Shown: positions 15,297-24,637, numbered from the stretch's first letter. The stretch: DNA of 64,000 nt from Njordibacter sp937773555 (GCF_047730085.1 NZ_CP159830.1:2294001-2358000); one strand, 5' to 3'. Numbers and translations: made by a program. The notes: generated by a model not told the origin, from the sequence alone.

Positions 15297-17652
15297 GTAA
15301 ATCACCTCTACTTAAATTGGTACGCCTGCGGCGCTGGTTTAACCACACCAAGGCAATTAGCAAAAAGGCAGGCACAAAGGCCCATTCCCGCGGTGGCCGG
15401 TTTGAGGTCTGCACATCGACCGCGGTTACTTCGTCGTAGTAATCTATGCCTACTGCCTCAGCGGGGCTCAAATAGCTTAGATTTTGCACAACCCAACCTT
15501 CTTGCTCTTCATAAGCTAGGGTCATACCCAAGCTTTCAGCAGAAAAAGCGCCAGCAGAATTGGCTGGAAATGCAAATAACTTAAATCGATCACCATAGTT
15601 AGTATGGCGTGTCACATGCAGGCGCACTTTTTGCCCTTGATCCAACATCAGCTGGCCTCGAGTAAAGGTGTCAAACTTAACAGCTGCATATTCAGGCCAA
15701 ATATGGCTCATAGCAGCGTTAGGTAAAAATAGCACCCAGGTGGCAAAGAGTAAGGCAGCACTTTCATACCAGCGATTGCGAATGAGTAACCAGCCTTGAG
15801 TGGCCGAGCTAAAACTTAAAATAGCAACCAAGGCCACCAAAAACACACTGATACCATGCCACCAGCTAGTCACCCCTATTAGCAGTAACTGTGGATTAAA
15901 GATAAATACAAAGGGTAAAATTGCGGTACGAATATCGTAGGCAAACGCCTGTATCCCAGTTTTAATGGGGTCAGCTCTAGAAATAGCAGAGGCCGCATAG
16001 GCGGCTAAACAAACGGGGGGAGTATCATCGGCAAGTAGACCAAAATAAAATACAAATAAATGCACAGCAATAATGGGTAAGGTTAGGCCTGCAGCACTGC
16101 CAAGCTCCACTAGAACCCCGGCCATTAATGAAGCCACCACTAAATAATTGGCAGTAGTTGGCAAACCAATACCAAGCACCAAACACAAGACTGCGGTGAG
16201 CCCTAGCAGCAGATATATGTTATTTCCAGCGATCGCTTCTACCAAACCTACCATCGCATTATTTAGGCCTGTAGATGACACAGCACCAACGATAATGCCT
16301 GCCGTTGCTACAGCAACACCTATAGTGATCATATTACGTGTGCCAGATATCATGCCCTGTATCACATCGATAACACCTGATCTAAAGCGCACAAAAACAG
16401 AATCATCAGCCTTGTTGGGTCGCCAAAAATGTTGCAATAGGATGATAGCCATCAGCAACAAAATGGAATAAAACACCGCACTGCCTGGAGTCCAGCGTTT
16501 TATCATCAGCAGGTAAACCAACACTATGATGGGTAATAAATAATGTAAACCACTCACAAAGGTATTCCACAGGTGTGGAATATCTGCCTTAGGCATGCCT
16601 TTTAAATTAAGTTTTAAAGCTTCCAGGTGAGAAATGTAGAGTAGTGCCATGTAGCTAATCAGTGCAGGAATAATGGCGGCTTTCACTACTTCCATATAAC
16701 TGATACCAATATACTCTGCCATAATAAAGGCTGCGGCACCCATAATAGGCGGCATTAGTTGACCATTAGTAGAGGCAGCGACTTCAATGGCGCCCGCTTT
16801 GATAGCAGGCATACCCATTTTGCGCATTACTGGAATAGTAAAAGTACCCGTAGTCACTACATTAGCGATCGATGAGCCAGAAATAGTGCCCGTCATACCC
16901 GAGGCTAGTATTGCTGCTTTAGCGGGCCCACCGCGATAGCGACCCACCATAGCGAAAGCTAAATCTAAAAAATACTTACCTGCACCAGCTTTTTCTAGTA
17001 GAGCCCCAAACAGCACGAATAAGAATACAAAGCTAACTGACACATCAAGGGGGATGCCAAAAATAGCCTCGCCGCCCAACCAGTGGTAACCCACAAGCCG
17101 TTCTAAGGAAACACCTTTGTGAGAGATCAATTCGGGCATGGATTGACCGAAAACTGAATAAATTAAAAACACTAAACTTACAATGACTAAGGGCAAACCC
17201 AAGGCTCTTCGAGTTGCTTCAAGTAACAAGGCCACCCCCAACAAACCAATGATCATTTCCAGCGGCCAGTTAATGCCAAACCCGTTTATGTTGAGCAACA
17301 TGCCATGGCGTTCCACAATATCTGTGTAAGCTAAGGGCACATACAAAGTTACCACTACGGCTAGAAGCGCCAATAGCAAGTCCCATTTGCCAACATAGTG
17401 GCGCCTGCGATGACTTTCTCTAGCGCCATAAAGCAAAAAACACAAAGACATAGCAAAGGCTAGATGAATGGCGCGCTTCGGCACATCAATTAAAATGCCC
17501 CAACCTAAACTAAAGGGTAAAGGCGACGCTATCCATAATTGGAATAAGCACCAAGACAAAGCAACTATAGAGACAAGTATGGCCCATGACCCTTGCAGGG
17601 GTTTGGACTTAAACTCAATCTCTTCAGCCAATAACTGAGGATCTGGAGTCAT
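15289..17652 (-). CDS. TRAP transporter fused DctQM-type permease (TAXI system)
   Basis: Inner-membrane permease, 787 residues, fusing the small and large TRAP subunits (TIGR02123-type), usual for TAXI-class TRAP systems driven by ion gradients. The N-terminal part has about four to five TM helices. The long DctM-like part contains GALLEKAGAGKYFLDLAFAMVG, ILASGMTGTISGSSIANVVTTG, NGQLMPPIMGAAAFIMAEY and GIGLPTTANYLVVASLMAG. A C-terminal extracytoplasmic segment (about 670-760) ends in one more TM and a basic tail. It lies 71 bp after its binding-protein gene, with an intervening hairpin. Ligand is unknown. Confidence 0.93.
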   Translation of the reverse strand: MTPDPQLLAEEIEFKSKPLQGSWAILVSIVALSWCLFQLWIASPLPFSLGWGILIDVPKRAIHLAFAMSLCFLLYGARESHRRRHYVGKWDLLLALLAVVVTLYVPLAYTDIVERHGMLLNINGFGINWPLEMIIGLLGVALLLEATRRALGLPLVIVSLVFLIYSVFGQSMPELISHKGVSLERLVGYHWLGGEAIFGIPLDVSVSFVFLFVLFGALLEKAGAGKYFLDLAFAMVGRYRGGPAKAAILASGMTGTISGSSIANVVTTGTFTIPVMRKMGMPAIKAGAIEVAASTNGQLMPPIMGAAAFIMAEYIGISYMEVVKAAIIPALISYMALLYISHLEALKLNLKGMPKADIPHLWNTFVSGLHYLLPIIVLVYLLMIKRWTPGSAVFYSILLLMAIILLQHFWRPNKADDSVFVRFRSGVIDVIQGMISGTRNMITIGVAVATAGIIVGAVSSTGLNNAMVGLVEAIAGNNIYLLLGLTAVLCLVLGIGLPTTANYLVVASLMAGVLVELGSAAGLTLPIIAVHLFVFYFGLLADDTPPVCLAAYAASAISRADPIKTGIQAFAYDIRTAILPFVFIFNPQLLLIGVTSWWHGISVFLVALVAILSFSSATQGWLLIRNRWYESAALLFATWVLFLPNAAMSHIWPEYAAVKFDTFTRGQLMLDQGQKVRLHVTRHTNYGDRFKLFAFPANSAGAFSAESLGMTLAYEEQEGWVVQNLSYLSPAEAVGIDYYDEVTAVDVQTSNRPPREWAFVPAFLLIALVWLNQRRRRTNLSRGDLRA

Positions 17653-17680
17653 GATGAGGGCTCAAGTGTAATAATTAAAA

Positions 17681-17714
17681 CCTTAGGCTGAAGGCCTTAG
17701 CCCACAGCCTAGGA
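17681..17714 (-). promoter_or_regulatory. Intercistronic hairpin between TAXI receptor and permease genes
   Basis: Inverted repeat TAGGCTG (17684-17690) pairing with CAGCCTA (17705-17711), extended by CC/GG pairs around a one-base bulge. There is no long U-run, so it is more likely an attenuator or 3' mRNA-stabilising hairpin that keeps receptor mRNA above permease mRNA. Confidence 0.5.
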
Positions 17715-17723
17715 GTGGGTTAG

Positions 17724-18725
17724 TTACATCCAACCCTGTTCTTTGTAATAACGCACTGCACCTTCGTGCAAAGGTGCACTTAGGCCATCACTGATCATCT
17801 GCTCGTGGCTAAGGTTAGCAAATGCAGGATGCAGTTTACGGAAGTCTTCTATATTCTCGAACACCGCTCGCACTAACTCATACACTGTATCAGCAGACAC
17901 TTTAGCAGAACTAACAAAAGTCGCTTTTACACCAAAGGTAGTGATGTCTTGGCTACTTGTTTTATAGGTACCCGCTGGAATAGTGGCAAATGCATAATAA
18001 GGATTATTATTAACTAATCCTTTTTCAACATCACTATTCAAGTTGATAATCCGCGCATCACAACCATCAGTTGCAATAGAAACACCTGCATTAGGTACAC
18101 CAACGGTATAGCCGTATGCATCAATTTTGCCATCACATAGCGCTGACGACTGCTCTGAAGAAGTTAATTCTGTAGCAATTTTGAAATCGCTGCTAGTCAC
18201 GCCATGAGCAGCCATCAATACTTCCATAGTGCCTCGTTGGCCTGAGCCTGGATTACCGATATTAACGCGTTTTCCAGCTAAATCTCCCCAGCTATTAATG
18301 CCTGAGTCCTTACCCACAATAATATGGAATGGCTCAGGGTGAACTGAAAACACTGCCCTTAAGTCCGTTTGCTTTTTACCTTCCCACTTACTGCTGCCAT
18401 TTGATGCGTGGAACTGCCAATCTGATTGAGCAACACCAAAGTCTAATTCACCTTCACCAATTTGGCCAATATTATAGTTTGAACCACCGGTAGATGGGGC
18501 GGCACAGCGAATACCATGTTTGCGGCCACTCTTGCGCCCTTCTGCCGCTTCTTTATGGACCATGCGGCAAATTGAGTTGCCTACCACAAAATAAACGCCT
18601 GTGGGGCCGCCTGTGCCGATAGAAATAAAGGTATTAGCTGCTTGAGATAAGGGGGAGGTTAAACTGATTACGGAAAGGGCTGTGCCAAGTACGGCACCCA
18701 TAGTGACTTTTTTTATTGTTTTCAT
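17724..18725 (-). CDS. TAXI-family TRAP transporter substrate-binding protein
   Basis: Periplasmic receptor of the TRAP system, about 333 residues. It has a Sec signal peptide (about 1-30, Lys-rich start, hydrophobic core, cleavage near SQA-AN). The mature start, TFISIGTGGPTGVYFVVGNSICRMV, shown here in parts as ISIGTGG and TGVYF, is the TAXI signature. LRAVFSVHPEPFHIIV, RVNIGNPGSGQRGTME and the ELTSSEQSSALCDGKIDAY segment are further family features. The frame is open to 18764, but the ATG at 18725 has AAGGAAA upstream and begins the signal peptide. It is divergent from the RpiR regulator, which probably controls it. TAXI ligands include glutamate and other carboxylates; this one is unassigned. 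Confidence 0.93.
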   Translation of the reverse strand: MKTIKKVTMGAVLGTALSVISLTSPLSQAANTFISIGTGGPTGVYFVVGNSICRMVHKEAAEGRKSGRKHGIRCAAPSTGGSNYNIGQIGEGELDFGVAQSDWQFHASNGSSKWEGKKQTDLRAVFSVHPEPFHIIVGKDSGINSWGDLAGKRVNIGNPGSGQRGTMEVLMAAHGVTSSDFKIATELTSSEQSSALCDGKIDAYGYTVGVPNAGVSIATDGCDARIINLNSDVEKGLVNNNPYYAFATIPAGTYKTSSQDITTFGVKATFVSSAKVSADTVYELVRAVFENIEDFRKLHPAFANLSHEQMISDGLSAPLHEGAVRYYKEQGWM

Positions 18726-18794
18726 TATATTTTCCTTGTGCAAATAATTCACTCGCACCCACAAGCTTATGCCAATAGGTGTTGCGAACCACTA

Positions 18795-18817
18795 TTATGC
18801 AACTTTTTTTGCATTAA
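18795..18817. promoter_or_regulatory. Candidate RpiR operator in the divergent TAXI/rpiR promoter region
   Basis: Inverted repeat ATGCAA-N6-TTGCAT (18797-18802 and 18809-18814), extended by TTA/TTAA flanks. It lies midway between the start codons of the receptor and RpiR genes. Each arm could also act as a -35 (TTGCAT), with AT-rich -10 candidates on the plus strand near 18833. Assignment to the RpiR protein is inferred from position. Confidence 0.4.
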
Positions 18818-18904
18818 TCAACAAAAAAGGAATTATATTTGCTTTTTTATTAGGCTAGATTGAGCGATAATCATGTCAGCGTTTTACTAGGAGGGTTTTA
18901 AGGC

Positions 18905-19795
18905 ATGAATCAAATACCCGTACTGCCAGCAGCAGATCTTCCAGAACTTAGAAGAGTGATTGCTGCCATTGCCACTAAACGAAGTTCCATTAAGTTGGGG
19001 CAGCGTTCCTATGGTGTATTAATAGATCTAGCCAACAGCCCTGATACCGCCGCCCACAGTTCTATTAATCAACTAGCCAAAAAATTTGGAGTGAGTGCAT
19101 CCACCCTAACCCGCCTCGCCACACGCCTTGGTTATAGTGGCTTTAACGCCCTACAAAACATTTTCCGCCAACATTTAGCAGAACCTCACTTCTACAGCGA
19201 ACGAGCCCATCAATCTCAGGATCAGGAATCAGACCTACTGGTTCAGGTTGCGCAAGAAGAAATAGCTAATATTCAACAAATGATGTCACAGGTTTCTACA
19301 GATCAGTGGCAGCAGGCCTTAGAACTTTTGCAAAATGCACGCCACGTGCGCACTTTTGCACAACGTCAGTTTTATTCCACTGCAACGTTTTTCTCATATT
19401 GCTTAGGGCTGTTGCGTGATGGTGTTGGCGTATTAGGTGATTCAGGCCATGGTGTTCCCCATGGCCTGGCGCAATTGAACCATCAAGATTTACTCATTGT
19501 CTTTGGAAGTCACCCATATAGCCGCATTGCTGTTGATTGTTGCCGCCAAGCAACAGCCATGGAAATACCCACTATTGTATTTACAGATACTCATGGAGCA
19601 CCCATGAGTAGCGACGCTAACTGCCTGTTTACCATACCCACCAATGGTAGTTTTTTTAGCAATAGTACAGCCGCATGGGTGGTACTCATCGAAGCTATTC
19701 TTACTGCCTACGCGCGCCGTTTAGGCCCTCATGCAATTAAAACTTTAGAACATCGAGAGCGGGTATTTGAGCAGATGCAGGTTGCTTATTCATGA
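18905..19795 (+). CDS. RpiR/MurR-family transcriptional regulator
   Basis: 296-residue regulator with an N-terminal HTH (about 15-90, containing SINQLAKKFGVSASTLTRLATRLGYSGF, given here as the helix pair INQLAKKFGVS and STLTRLATRLG) and a C-terminal SIS domain (about 130-270). The family normally senses sugar phosphates, but many RpiR proteins beside TRAP/aminotransferase loci regulate amino-acid or taurine-type catabolism. GGAGGG lies 10 nt before the ATG. It overlaps the amidase gene by 4 bp (ATGA), so regulator, amidase and the EamA exporter are one operon, divergent from the TRAP operon. Confidence 0.9.
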   Translation: MNQIPVLPAADLPELRRVIAAIATKRSSIKLGQRSYGVLIDLANSPDTAAHSSINQLAKKFGVSASTLTRLATRLGYSGFNALQNIFRQHLAEPHFYSERAHQSQDQESDLLVQVAQEEIANIQQMMSQVSTDQWQQALELLQNARHVRTFAQRQFYSTATFFSYCLGLLRDGVGVLGDSGHGVPHGLAQLNHQDLLIVFGSHPYSRIAVDCCRQATAMEIPTIVFTDTHGAPMSSDANCLFTIPTNGSFFSNSTAAWVVLIEAILTAYARRLGPHAIKTLEHRERVFEQMQVAYS

Positions 19796-21162
19796 TCCTT
19801 AAACCAACTTTGAATATCAAGCAAATTCATCGCTTAGTGTCTGATAAGAAAATACCCCCCCTCACTTTAATTGGTGACGCATACAGCAAGCTGAACCAAC
19901 ATCAACCACAACTTCAAGCATTTAGATCTATTGGAGAAGTACCATCCGCCTCCCCTAAAGGGTTATTGGCAGGCGTCACTGTATCGGTTAAAGACCTGTA
20001 CGCTGTAACTGGGTTTGATACCTATGCCGGCTCACCTTTAGCCTTGCTGGAATTTAACAGCTCTGGCACCTTGGTGAAACGCCTAACAAGTGCAGGCGCG
20101 CATGTGTGTGGTAAAACTCATACTGTTGAATTTGCGTTCGGTGGCCTGGGCACTAACCCGCATTGGCCAGTGCCAGTTAACCCATTCGATACTCAACAAC
20201 ATCGGGTTCCTGGCGGCTCTAGTTCTGGGGCACCTGTGTCCTTGTGGATGGGGGCTTGCCAATTGGCTTTAGGCTCAGACACTGCCGGCTCAGTGCGTGT
20301 TCCAGCGGCATTTTGTGGCACATTTGGCCTTAAAACAAGCGTTGGACGGTGGGAGAAAGATGGTATTGTACCCCTAGCCCCCAGTGTTGATACCGCGGGC
20401 CTTTTAGCCTTAAGTGCTGCTGATGCTCTGTGGGGTTTTGCCGTGCTAGACCCAGCCACCAGCAATAACCCAAAGGCGTTTATTGATCAAAGCACACTGA
20501 CAAAAAAATCTATTCAAGGCGCTCGTATAGGGGTCATTACGGCACTATTTGAAGGTTGTGAGGGCGGCATAGATAAACAAGTATTAAACGCGTTAGCAAA
20601 ACTAGAAGCTGCGGGAGCAGTTTTAGTAGAGTTAGATTGGCCTTATCTTGAAGAGACTTATCAACTGTTTTTAGAAGGTGGCTTTTCAGCACTAGAGTTC
20701 CCAGCATTTATCAAAACTGAAGCGAGAACGCCTTGGTTTGAACAATTGGCCCCAAGCACTAAAATGCGTTTTGCCCACCTTACAGATGCTGACATAGCCG
20801 ACGCGCCAGCACGAGTTGCCGAAAAAAGTGCACTTATAAACACGTTCAACCAAGCTGCAGAAACACTTCTAAAGCGCGTTGATTTTGCTGTTTGCCCAAC
20901 CTGCCCTATCAGCGCGCCAACTCTGGCCTATGTTGAAGCGAGTATGGAGCATTATAAAGAGCGTAATATCCAAGCTTTGCGCAATACCCAAGTGGCCAAT
21001 TTACAACATCTTTGTGCCGCCACACTGCCCTGCGGATTGGACGATTATGATATGCCATTAGGCTTACAAATAATGATGGGGCACGGACAAGACCAACAGC
21101 TTATGCACTGGAGCTGCACAGTGGAATCTATTATTGGTGATGCCAAGCATCACTACAACTGA
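19792..21162 (+). CDS. Amidase signature family hydrolase
   Basis: 456-residue amidase signature enzyme, the fold shared by GatA, acetamidase and allophanate hydrolase. The Ser-cisSer-Lys triad is visible: Lys67 in VSVKDLY, the Ser cluster in GGSSSGAPVS (about 141-145) and the nucleophile region SDTAGSVRVPAAFCGTFGLK (Ser about 167). It hydrolyses an amide to acid plus ammonia or amine. There are no gatB/gatC neighbours, and the C-terminal part differs from GatA, so this is catabolic, not tRNA-dependent. It is translationally coupled to the RpiR regulator and followed 9 bp later by an EamA exporter. Substrate unknown; an amide related to the TRAP ligand is the natural guess. Confidence 0.9.
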   Translation: MILKPTLNIKQIHRLVSDKKIPPLTLIGDAYSKLNQHQPQLQAFRSIGEVPSASPKGLLAGVTVSVKDLYAVTGFDTYAGSPLALLEFNSSGTLVKRLTSAGAHVCGKTHTVEFAFGGLGTNPHWPVPVNPFDTQQHRVPGGSSSGAPVSLWMGACQLALGSDTAGSVRVPAAFCGTFGLKTSVGRWEKDGIVPLAPSVDTAGLLALSAADALWGFAVLDPATSNNPKAFIDQSTLTKKSIQGARIGVITALFEGCEGGIDKQVLNALAKLEAAGAVLVELDWPYLEETYQLFLEGGFSALEFPAFIKTEARTPWFEQLAPSTKMRFAHLTDADIADAPARVAEKSALINTFNQAAETLLKRVDFAVCPTCPISAPTLAYVEASMEHYKERNIQALRNTQVANLQHLCAATLPCGLDDYDMPLGLQIMMGHGQDQQLMHWSCTVESIIGDAKHHYN

Positions 21163-21171
21163 GTCATATCG

Positions 21172-22071
21172 ATGATCAAAACCCCTGGTCTTCAAGCCTA
21201 TACATTACTTGCTGTGCAAGGGGCTGTATGGGGTTCATCTTTTCAGGCTATTAAATATGCCTTAGAAGGGTTTGGGCCCATTAGCATTGCTGCTGGGCGC
21301 ATATTTATTGCTGCATTCGTGCTGCTAGTGTATGCCTTAATGCAAGGGGACCGCCTACCTCGCTCTGCGTCTATTTGGATGAGTTTTTTGCTCATTGGTT
21401 TCTTCAACTGTGCCCTACCATTTTTTCTAATTCCTTGGGGTGAGCAATCATTGGATTCTGGTAGAGCAGCAATTTTTATGGCTACAGGCCCCTTAATAGC
21501 CATCCTTTTGGCCCACTTTACCAGTGCCAACGAACACATCACTGGGTATAAAGCGGCAGGCTTTATACTTGGGTTTATTGGCGTGTTGTATGTTATTGGG
21601 TTAGACACATTTAGCACAGGTATGGGCGACGTATTACCTCAGTTAGCAATTATTGTTGCCGCAGCATCCTACGTTATTTCAGGCGCCATGGTTAAACAAG
21701 TTAAAGGCGTGAGCAGTGCGATGCTGTCGGCAGGCGTTCTTTTGGGGGGCTGTCTTATCACCTTGCCTGCTAGCCTGTTTTTTGAAAACCCCCTAGCCCA
21801 TTCTGAAAGCATGCCTAACTCAGCAATTATTGCGCTAGTGTATTTAGGGCTAATACCTACAGGCGCTGCTTTTTTTGTACGCTTTTACTTGATCCGCATG
21901 TACGGTTACACCTTTGTTGCCCAAGTGGGGTATCTAGTCCCCATATTTAGCGTCTTGTTCGGTGTAGTGTTGTTAGGTGAAACTTTAACCACAGCGATGG
22001 TGGGTGGATTGTTGCTTATCCTAGGCGGTATTGTATTGAGTCGCAGGGGCAATAAGGCTCAGAAAAAGTAG
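21172..22071 (+). CDS. EamA/DMT-superfamily transporter 3
   Basis: 299-residue, ten-TM DMT transporter. Repeat 1 begins LLAVQGAVWGSSFQAIKYALEGFGPISIAAGR, a classic EamA opening (key blocks WGSSF and GPISIAAGR). Repeat 2 ends with FVAQVGYLVPIFSVLFGVVLLGE. It starts 9 bp after the amidase stop on the same strand, so it is probably co-transcribed with the RpiR regulator and amidase. A plausible job is export of a product or of excess amino acid from that pathway. C terminus short and basic. Confidence 0.88.
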   Translation: MIKTPGLQAYTLLAVQGAVWGSSFQAIKYALEGFGPISIAAGRIFIAAFVLLVYALMQGDRLPRSASIWMSFLLIGFFNCALPFFLIPWGEQSLDSGRAAIFMATGPLIAILLAHFTSANEHITGYKAAGFILGFIGVLYVIGLDTFSTGMGDVLPQLAIIVAAASYVISGAMVKQVKGVSSAMLSAGVLLGGCLITLPASLFFENPLAHSESMPNSAIIALVYLGLIPTGAAFFVRFYLIRMYGYTFVAQVGYLVPIFSVLFGVVLLGETLTTAMVGGLLLILGGIVLSRRGNKAQKK

Positions 22072-22500
22072 GTTTTAGCTGATAAAAAATAAGTTATTAC
22101 TGGCTCAGCTAACTCTCGTATGGCGACTTGACGCCAAACCCTGAAGCCTCTGTCAACCATGTGAGTCATTGACACCTAGGTACTGGACAACTCTATACCA
22201 AACGCCGGCTTTTGCATTGCCTTTGGTTAGGCTCTCACTATTGTAATGCGAGTCACCGCAACCTTTAATAGATAGCCTGGGTTGGTGATCTTTTCACAAA
22301 CCCGCATTATCTTTGCACTCCTTTGCAGTATCTCCACCCACCCTTACACTTGAATGCCTATACTTAAAATACCTCATTTAGGGGAAGCTCTATAGGGAAG
22401 AAGAGCATCAACGTAGATAACAAATGCGGCATAATGATTGACCTGTTATAGCGTTAATAGGCAACTATAGTTGTGCTGCAGTTAAACAAAGAGAAAACTA
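22072..22500. other. Intergenic region before fasciclin gene
   Basis: About 430 bp without a supported gene. An inverted repeat TTAGCTGA (22074-22081) and TCAGCTAA (near 22104-22111) follows the EamA stop; with a 22-nt loop and no U-run it is a weak terminator candidate at best. A TTGACC at 22438 may be the -35 of the fasciclin promoter, but I cannot assign a convincing -10. Confidence 0.4.
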
Positions 22501-23067
22501 ATGAATTTAAAAAAATCGATTGTTAATGTTGCGCTCATGTCCTTAATTACGTTAGCAGCAGTGCCTGCTTTTGCTGGCGCTCATGGGGTAATGGTTGGCA
22601 GTGCAGAAATGGTGGCATCTAAAACCATCGTTGAGAACGCATCTGCGTCAGACGAACTTGCTGTTTTGGTGGCTGCAGTAACAGCTGCTGGTTTGGTAGA
22701 CACTTTACAGGGTGATGGCCCGTTTACCGTTTTAGCACCCACTAATGCAGCCTTTGCTAAGTTGCCTGCCGGCACAGTGGATACGTTGCTAAAACCTGAG
22801 AATATCGGGACGCTTAGAACCATACTCACTTGCCACGTAGTTGCAGCAAAAGCGATGGCTGCAGATGTCATTAAAATGGCCACTGATAATGGTGGTATGG
22901 CTAAAGTAGGTACTGTAGGTGGGTGCATGCTAACTGCAAAGTATAGTAACGAACAAGTTACTTTTACAGATGAGAATGGCAATGTAGCGACTGTAACGAT
23001 TGCAGACGTACCACAGAAAAATGGTGTGATACATGTGATTGATACTGTGTTGCTACCAAAGAGTTAG
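22501..23067 (+). CDS. Secreted fasciclin-domain protein
   Basis: 188-residue exported protein. It has a Sec signal peptide (about 1-26, MNLKKS start, cleavage near AFA-GA), then a single FAS1 domain (about 45-187). The two conserved FAS1 motifs are clear: DGPFTVLAPTNAAFAKL and the C-terminal NGVIHVIDTVLLP. FAS1 domains act in adhesion or matrix interaction; bacterial secreted single-domain members are widespread and mostly uncharacterised. Two Cys residues in the middle (HVV/CHVVA and GGCML regions) could form a disulfide. Monocistronic: its own 5' region and a likely terminator. Confidence 0.92.
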   Translation: MNLKKSIVNVALMSLITLAAVPAFAGAHGVMVGSAEMVASKTIVENASASDELAVLVAAVTAAGLVDTLQGDGPFTVLAPTNAAFAKLPAGTVDTLLKPENIGTLRTILTCHVVAAKAMAADVIKMATDNGGMAKVGTVGGCMLTAKYSNEQVTFTDENGNVATVTIADVPQKNGVIHVIDTVLLPKS

Positions 23068-23095
23068 GTAACAAATTAACGTCACTCCCCCCTAA

Positions 23096-23128
23096 AGGCT
23101 GCTCGTTCAATACTGGCAGTCTTTTTTT
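23096..23128 (+). terminator. Likely terminator after fasciclin gene
   Basis: A 7-bp stem (AGGCTGC, 23096-23102, with GCAGTCT, 23116-23122, one G-U pair) and a 13-nt loop, followed by seven T residues. Modest stem but a good T-run and correct placement 29 bp after the stop codon. Confidence 0.6.
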
Positions 23129-23330
23129 ATCTAAGATTCAGCTTTTTAAACTATTTTTCAATGTTAACTTTGCCTAAGCGCCCACAGCTTACCGCGTTAA
23201 AGAGAAGATACTTTACAGCATCACATCGCACTGCCTCAGGCCAGCTGAAAGAATTATTCCTTTAGGTATATCAACTGGGTTTGTTTTTATGGGCTTAGCT
23301 TTTTATGGTGCAGTCGCTCTGCAAACTAAT

Positions 23331-24449
23331 TTAAATTTCAGGAACGAGTACTAACTTTCCTGTAAAACCTTTATTCAAGAAATCTGTCTGGGCTTTGTGT
23401 ATTTGTGTGAGTGGGTAGCTGCGAGCCACCACTGGGCGAATGTCTTCTGCTTCGATGTAGCTCACTAGGTTGCTAAATACAATAGGGTCTTGAAACGTAC
23501 AGCCAAAGAAAGTCAGGTCTTTTAAATATAGCGTGCGAATATCCAGCTCTACCATAGGCCCAGCAATGGCGCCAGAAACTGCGTAGCGGCCACCTCTGCA
23601 CAGTACGTCCAGCAGCTGCGGCCAGTCTGGCCCAGCCACCAAATCGATAACTAAATCTACGTTATCAGCGCCAATGGCAGTGATAAGATTATCACCCCGA
23701 GCTACCAGCTGATCGGCGCCTAACGCTCTAACATCATCGTGCTTGGTAATGCCTGCAACAGCAATCACATAAGCGCCACGGCGTTTTGCTAACTGCACTG
23801 CAGCAGAGCCCACGCCGCCAGACGCACCCATAATTAATACCCGCTCGCCAGACTTTAAATCAGCCCTATGAAGCATGTTTTCCGCTGTGGAATATGCACA
23901 AGGAATAGAGGCCAGTTCAACATCACTCCAAGGAGTATTTACCACATATGCCTCATCACTCAGGGCACAAGTATATTGCGCGAAACCACCATCATATTCA
24001 GACCCAAAAGTGACACAATCAAAGCGCTTTTTAGTATATGGATCTTGCTGCATAGTACGTACAATAACGCGTTCACCTATACGTTTACTGCTCACACCTG
24101 CACCTACAGAAACCACTTCACCACACACGTCTGCCCCTTGGATACGAGGCAATTGTAATGCACTTCCTGACCATGTGGCAGTCGCCGCATCCAGCTCATC
24201 ATAACCTTGGTTGGCACCAGTGCTGGTGTCACCTGTGACTTGTTTAGAGTACCAGCCTATGCGGGTGTTAATGTCAGTATTATTCACGCCTGCCGCCAAT
24301 ACTTTAAGTAATACTTCACCCTTTTTAGGCTTGGGTGTGGGAATGTCTTCACAATACACCAATTGGTCTAGGCCTCCATGGCCAACCAAGTGTACACCCT
24401 TCATTGTTGCTGGCGTGGTGGAATCTAGCGCGTCGTTTTTAGGGTTCAT
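23331..24449 (-). CDS. Zinc-independent MDR oxidoreductase (quinone reductase-like)
   Basis: Medium-chain dehydrogenase/reductase of about 372 residues. A GroES-like N-terminal domain (GEVLLKVLAAGVNNTD, QGADVCGEVVSVG) is followed by a Rossmann domain with GASGGVGSAAVQLAKRRGA for NAD(P)H. The catalytic-Zn Cys/His pattern is not evident, placing it nearer quinone oxidoreductases than Zn alcohol dehydrogenases. It lies close to a DMSP lyase, but the sequence does not look like AcuI (acryloyl-CoA reductase), so I do not assign that role. The frame is open to a GTG at 24506; the ATG at 24449 (MNPKND) or the one at 24404 (MKGVHL) are likelier starts, none with a strong Shine-Dalgarno. Confidence 0.8.
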   Translation of the reverse strand: MNPKNDALDSTTPATMKGVHLVGHGGLDQLVYCEDIPTPKPKKGEVLLKVLAAGVNNTDINTRIGWYSKQVTGDTSTGANQGYDELDAATATWSGSALQLPRIQGADVCGEVVSVGAGVSSKRIGERVIVRTMQQDPYTKKRFDCVTFGSEYDGGFAQYTCALSDEAYVVNTPWSDVELASIPCAYSTAENMLHRADLKSGERVLIMGASGGVGSAAVQLAKRRGAYVIAVAGITKHDDVRALGADQLVARGDNLITAIGADNVDLVIDLVAGPDWPQLLDVLCRGGRYAVSGAIAGPMVELDIRTLYLKDLTFFGCTFQDPIVFSNLVSYIEAEDIRPVVARSYPLTQIHKAQTDFLNKGFTGKLVLVPEI

Positions 24450-24637
24450 ACAAGTTTGAGGCAACAGTGAAAAGGGCAGTAACCCTAGCAGTTTGATATG
24501 TGACACACAAGTGACTTTATAGGGTAATCAAGATCAACACCATGCTAGCCTAGTATTGGCTTACTGTTTTATTTAGAATAGTCTAATGCATCATAAATTG
24601 CCGATACATCGAGCGCTTGTGCAGGAGGTAGCACACC

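Noticed and set aside
19443..19468. 10-bp inverted repeat with 6-nt loop inside the RpiR gene
   Set aside because: Within coding sequence, no supporting context, and near the number expected by chance in 64 kb.
21243..21617. 124-codon minus-strand frame inside the third EamA gene
   Set aside because: Shadow of a membrane-protein gene read in antisense.
23331..24449. MDR oxidoreductase as AcuI (acryloyl-CoA reductase) serving the DMSP lyase
   Set aside because: Sequence pattern and length do not match AcuI, and it is transcribed away from the lyase; proximity alone is not enough.
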